A DNA stretch of 64,000 nucleotides, from the NCBI RefSeq assembly GCF_002234675.1, contig NC_019877.2, positions 465,001 to 529,000 of the forward strand, in the 5' to 3' direction. Below, piece by piece: positions 60,135 to 64,000 of this stretch. The notes under the pieces were generated by a model. The model did no database searches. It was given only the letters and a program-made list of their open reading frames with translations, and had not been told where the DNA came from. Position 1 is the first letter of the stretch. The number at the start of each line of letters is the position of its first letter. The translations under genes and the position numbers were made by a program. The stretch comes from Oryzias latipes. Taxonomy: Eukaryota; Chordata; Actinopteri; Beloniformes; Adrianichthyidae.

Positions 60135-62743
60135 CTGGCCCGGAGGAACGCAGCCAATCAGGGAGTCCGAGGCGCCGCTGCCCTTTCTCCCATCATTCAC
60201 TGCATTCCAGTGAGGGAGACAACAATGCAAGAGGAGTACTTAGTTACTCGGAAAAGTATCCAAGTACATCTAAGTTTTGTGTGTTGAAGCTTCTAAAAAT
60301 TCCTATTTTTTCATCAAACCGATGGAACATTTTCTGGAAAAAGCAGAAAAAAGAAAAAAAATCACCAGGATTTGGGTTTCCATGGAGATGAGATGCTGCT
60401 GCTTCTGACCTGGAGTCAGCCTTTGATGGAGAGTCACGTCGACTTTGTCTTCACGTCATCCTGACGTGCACTTTGACTCTTAGTCCTCAGCAGAACAAGC
60501 CCACATCATCAATCCTCTGCCGCCGTGCTTTACAGCTGTGTGTTCTGAGGAAACCTCCCCGCTTTTGGAATCATCACATTCACAAACCTGGTTGTAGGTT
60601 TGAGGTCTAAAGCTGTTTGGACCTGCAGACGGGTCTAACGGTCCTGCTCTGCAGTAGATCATCTGGATCAGTGGTTCTGGAGGCACAGACGATGTCACCA
60701 TTCTCAGCTGTGCTGTTGCTGACTGATTTACGCCCATCGAACGAGCCAAACGAGTCACAGCTCCGATGGGATCACGCTCAGATCCTTTCTGAGGCCCTCA
60801 GCAGCGCTGACCGCCCTGCTTTCAGATCTGTCGCTTTATTTCTGGAGCTTCTGAAGGTCAGACGCTCTTTTTGAGCCCCAGCAAGCGCTCAGACCGTTGA
60901 AACAAGTCAAAGACATTTTTTTAAAATCCACTTTGAACAACAAGATTTCTGTCTTCTTTGTCTCACTTAAATCTGAGGTGAATGTGTTCAATTAAAGAAC
61001 AGATTTAAAAAATATAGCTGAAGATTTTATTTTCAACTTGAAAAAGTTCAGGTTTAGATTCATGCAGCTGGAAAAAATCTCATTAACGATCACAACGGGT
61101 TGAGCTGAGCAGAATTCAGACACAGAAGAAAGTTTATTGAAGTTTAATTTGATCCAAACTTCTATTTGTGATAAAACGTTTAATTCGAATGAAACGTCTC
61201 TCTGCTCATCTTTTGTTGTGAGCTGCAGGGACGTTTCTACCAAAGACTGAACGCTAAGACCACCGTGGTCATGTGATCTGTTGGTTTGTTTGAGGCCCAT
61301 TTAAAGACAAATTTAGCTACGAGGGATCGACTGTATCAGAGACCTGGACTGAGTGAATGTGACTTCATCCTTAAAAAAATCGTTTTCTTCCAACCAAATT
61401 ACGTCAATTGAGTCGCCGTTTTTTAGGAATACGGACGCCGCCAAGGTGGCGCCAGATGTCGTCAGGAACAGTGCTTGATCCGAGTCGGTCTGGGTTTCTA
61501 TGGCGACCACTCTCACTCATCAGGAGTGAACTTGTTGGAAGGAAACACACGACCACTTTGAAGGAGGCTACACAAAGGGGGGGGGCAGGCTTCCCCTTTT
61601 TTTTATTGAGGCATTTAATTGGTCAGTTTATAACTAGAATAAGTTGAAAAAAGAGGATTATTAAGATCGTGTTAAAAAAAGGTAACAGATCCAGAACGGT
61701 TCTTCTTACCAATAGAATGACTAACAGCTGTTTGTTTCTCTGTGGAAGTCTGTGGGGGTTTGGCTTCTTGGAACCACTTCCTGTTTGGAACGCCAGGGGG
61801 AGGAGTCACTAAGTCCAGTTCTCATATACAGTCACTTTAATGCTGATATCCCGTCCCTTTTTAACATGTTATCTATTAACCTGACAGCCAAGGCCCCTTT
61901 TTTATTTTTATTTAACAAATAAAATCAAACAATTATTTATTTAATACAAATGAATCCAGAGGGTGGAGTTAGAGTGTAACCCTGTTCATGTTGTACAGTT
62001 ATAATCAGGATGTGATGGAATATGTAACTTTCACCTAGTGGTAACACGTGGAAGTGTGTTGGCTCCACCTTGTTGGTTTCAAACCAGCTTTATTGAAGAA
62101 CTGAACAGTTAGCATGTTCTTTTTGAACAGAAAGTGGTCGTTTCTACATGTGAGAACCAGGAGAATCTTAGCTTTCAGGACTTTCTCTCCAGTGTGGTCG
62201 TGTCGGCGCTTTTCTCTGAGAAACGGTGCTGAGATGAACGTAGAAAGAGCTTAAACTGAGTAAAACGTGTTCAAATGTGTTTTTTATGTCTGCAATTGTT
62301 TCACAGCATTTGCTGGAGCTCAACGTCTTCTTCTTCAGTCCTTTAGATCAACTTTAGGACCCCAAACAGAGGGAGGTTTCTGATTGGCTGCTGTTGTTTC
62401 AGATGCATCACACAGCATCAGATTCCTCTGTCGTGCTTTGGCTCTTTGAACTAAAGTTCTGCTGAAGTTCTCTGAAGACCTGAAGAGCGCCTGCGTGTTT
62501 ATGTCTGAGGACTCGTCTGCTGTCGGTTTTATTTCATTTCCTGCTGCTTGTTCTAAAAGGGCAGAACCTCCTCGCCGCCATTTATCAACAACCGTGGAGA
62601 CCCGCCCCCTCAAGCGGTTCCTCTCACTCCCTGATATGGATGTGCAGCACAGATAAACACTGGATCCACCAGAACCGTGACTCCATCTGTTTACACGATG
62701 CACACGGCAATTCCCATCTGAGGACATTTCCAGACCGTTCTGA

Positions 62744-62779
62744 ACACACACACACGCACACCCACACAAACACACATCT
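62744..62779. repeat. CA microsatellite
   Basis: ACAC units with GCAC and CCAC interruptions in the acta2 upstream flank. Confidence 0.85.
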
Positions 62780-63053
62780 CCTGACACACCTAGCTAAACC
62801 TCTTAGAAAAATGATTAAAAAAAACTCAAATAAGATCAAAGAAAAACAAAAAAAAACGATACTTATAAACCAATCCATCATTACTTCTGTCAGAGTTGAC
62901 TCCGCCCACTTACAGAAAGAGCATACAAACTTTTGGAAAATGCCTACTTCAGTGATATTCACAGTTAACTTGTGCTAATCTTAGGTGTGAGTAATATTTG
63001 AAAGGTTTATTTTCCTGTTAGCACTTCCTCCTAAATTCCAAAAAAACACAAAG

Positions 63054-63112
63054 GAAAAGGAAGGAAGGAGGAAAAGGAAGAGGAAGGAGGAAAAGGAAGG
63101 AGGAAAAGGAAG
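63054..63112. repeat. AAGGAGG/AAGG purine microsatellite
   Basis: Purine-only tract of AAGG, AGGA and AGGAGG units. Confidence 0.85.
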
Positions 63113-64000
63113 GCCCCTGACTAACGTTTGCTGGATATCTGATCACATCTGATCTTTAAAGTGGACAGAGAAGCCGGCTGTTAAACAGGAATTCTGGGTA
63201 ATGTAGTGAACTGAAAGAAAGGAGCCTGGATGAAGATCGCTGTGAAGGAAGTCTGCAGAGTCGTCTAACCGGACGTTGAAGATCCTCAGAACTTCAGTTC
63301 AGGTCAGAACAGGTCAGTTCTGAGCGGGATTCTAACCTCTGGTGTTTTGAGGTCATGTGACCTGCAGAGATCATGTGACCACTACTGTCTGTCAGTCTCA
63401 TGCAGCAAAGTGGGTCTGAACATGAGCAAAGAGGTTAAACCAGTCAGGGATCAGACATCACCTGCTTCCCCTCATGTGCTGGGGATTCTGGGAAACGTAG
63501 TACCGTAGAACTCCTGCAGCAGGAATGTGGACAAATGTCTCCCCGCAGGGTCACTGAGTCAGAGCCTGTCCTTTAAAGGAAGCTCCACTACAGCGAAAGG
63601 CACACTTCCTGCCGTACAGGCTCCGCCCCCTCGCTGCTCCTCTGCAGAGGAGCCACGACAGAAAACGGCCGGTCTGAAGTGATAAATAGAAAACAACGAC
63701 AGCAGTGAGATCTCCATCTGTGGCTCCTAATAAGGCAGCTGGTTGGTAAACTGAGGCAGGCTTGGCATCTTCCTCCTCCTTCCTCCTCTTCCTCTTGGGC
63801 GTGGCCTGAAGTGCTTCTCCTTGTTTAGTTATACATCGATTGCCTCGTCTTCCACCACATCCTTCATCACATTCAACACCACAGAAAGAGCCCATCTGTA
63901 CACACGACGGTCTGGACCAGAACCTGACCCGGTTCTGACCCTCCTCTCGTCTCCTTCAGTAGGGGGTCCACCAGCTGTCTGCAATCAGCTCACACCTGTA

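Larger units (their letters stand above)
60135..64000. other. Upstream flank of acta2, no gene recognised
   Basis: 3.9 kb with no frame I can connect to a protein family. In mammals FAS lies next on this side, but no death-receptor exon or signal peptide exon was seen. Simple repeats occur: a CA-rich tract at about 62744-62779 and a GGAA/GGA tract at about 63054-63112. T- and A-rich stretches are frequent. Confidence 0.5.

Noticed and set aside
63551-63895. 114-codon reverse frame near the window end, and other frames from 60135 on
   Set aside because: No family resemblance, no splice-supported neighbours and low coding character. A fas gene was looked for and not found.

Overview
This is eukaryotic nuclear DNA from a teleost fish. 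Nine protein-coding genes are split by short GT-AG introns, and their products closely match vertebrate proteins. LINE fragments and repeats common in fish genomes are present, and the genes are packed closely, as in a compact percomorph-type genome. The exact species cannot be named from the sequence. No bacterial operon, CRISPR array, tRNA, rRNA, retrovirus or LTR element was recognised.

Layout from left to right: dpysl4 (+, 36-5002), minpp1 (+, 8643-10958), atad1 (-, 14277-11912), pten (+, 16754-20565), rnls (-, 27099-23618), a lipa-type acid lipase (+, 28852-33335), ankrd22 (-, 40223-35766), stambpl1 (+, 42938-51624) and acta2 (-, coding 57747-55004, promoter near 60010-60134). From 60135 to 64000 no gene was recognised. 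From minpp1 to acta2 the order and orientation match human 10q23 (MINPP1-ATAD1-PTEN-RNLS-LIP cluster-ANKRD22-STAMBPL1-ACTA2). There are two differences: papss2 is missing between minpp1 and atad1, and dpysl4, which lies at 10q26 in human, sits next to minpp1 here.

Every gene could be assembled exon by exon with intact frames and family-typical lengths: 572, 467, 362, 404, 346, 402, 190, 440 and 377 residues. The genes do not form one pathway. They cover neuronal cytoskeleton control, inositol phosphate and phosphoinositide dephosphorylation (minpp1, pten), mitochondrial protein extraction (atad1), a flavin oxidase (rnls), lysosomal lipid hydrolysis, an ankyrin membrane protein, K63-ubiquitin removal and smooth-muscle actin.

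The most interesting non-genic structures are: a 1,472-bp foldback transposon with a 6-bp target duplication in the last stambpl1 intron; a 2-kb, 27-bp minisatellite with 216/324/756-bp higher-order structure in a lipase intron; an array of duplicated 5' splice sites in minpp1; an intron splitting a normally single 171-nt exon of dpysl4; and a pair of degenerate CArG boxes upstream of acta2 in the mammalian order and spacing. I found no convincing new multi-gene system.
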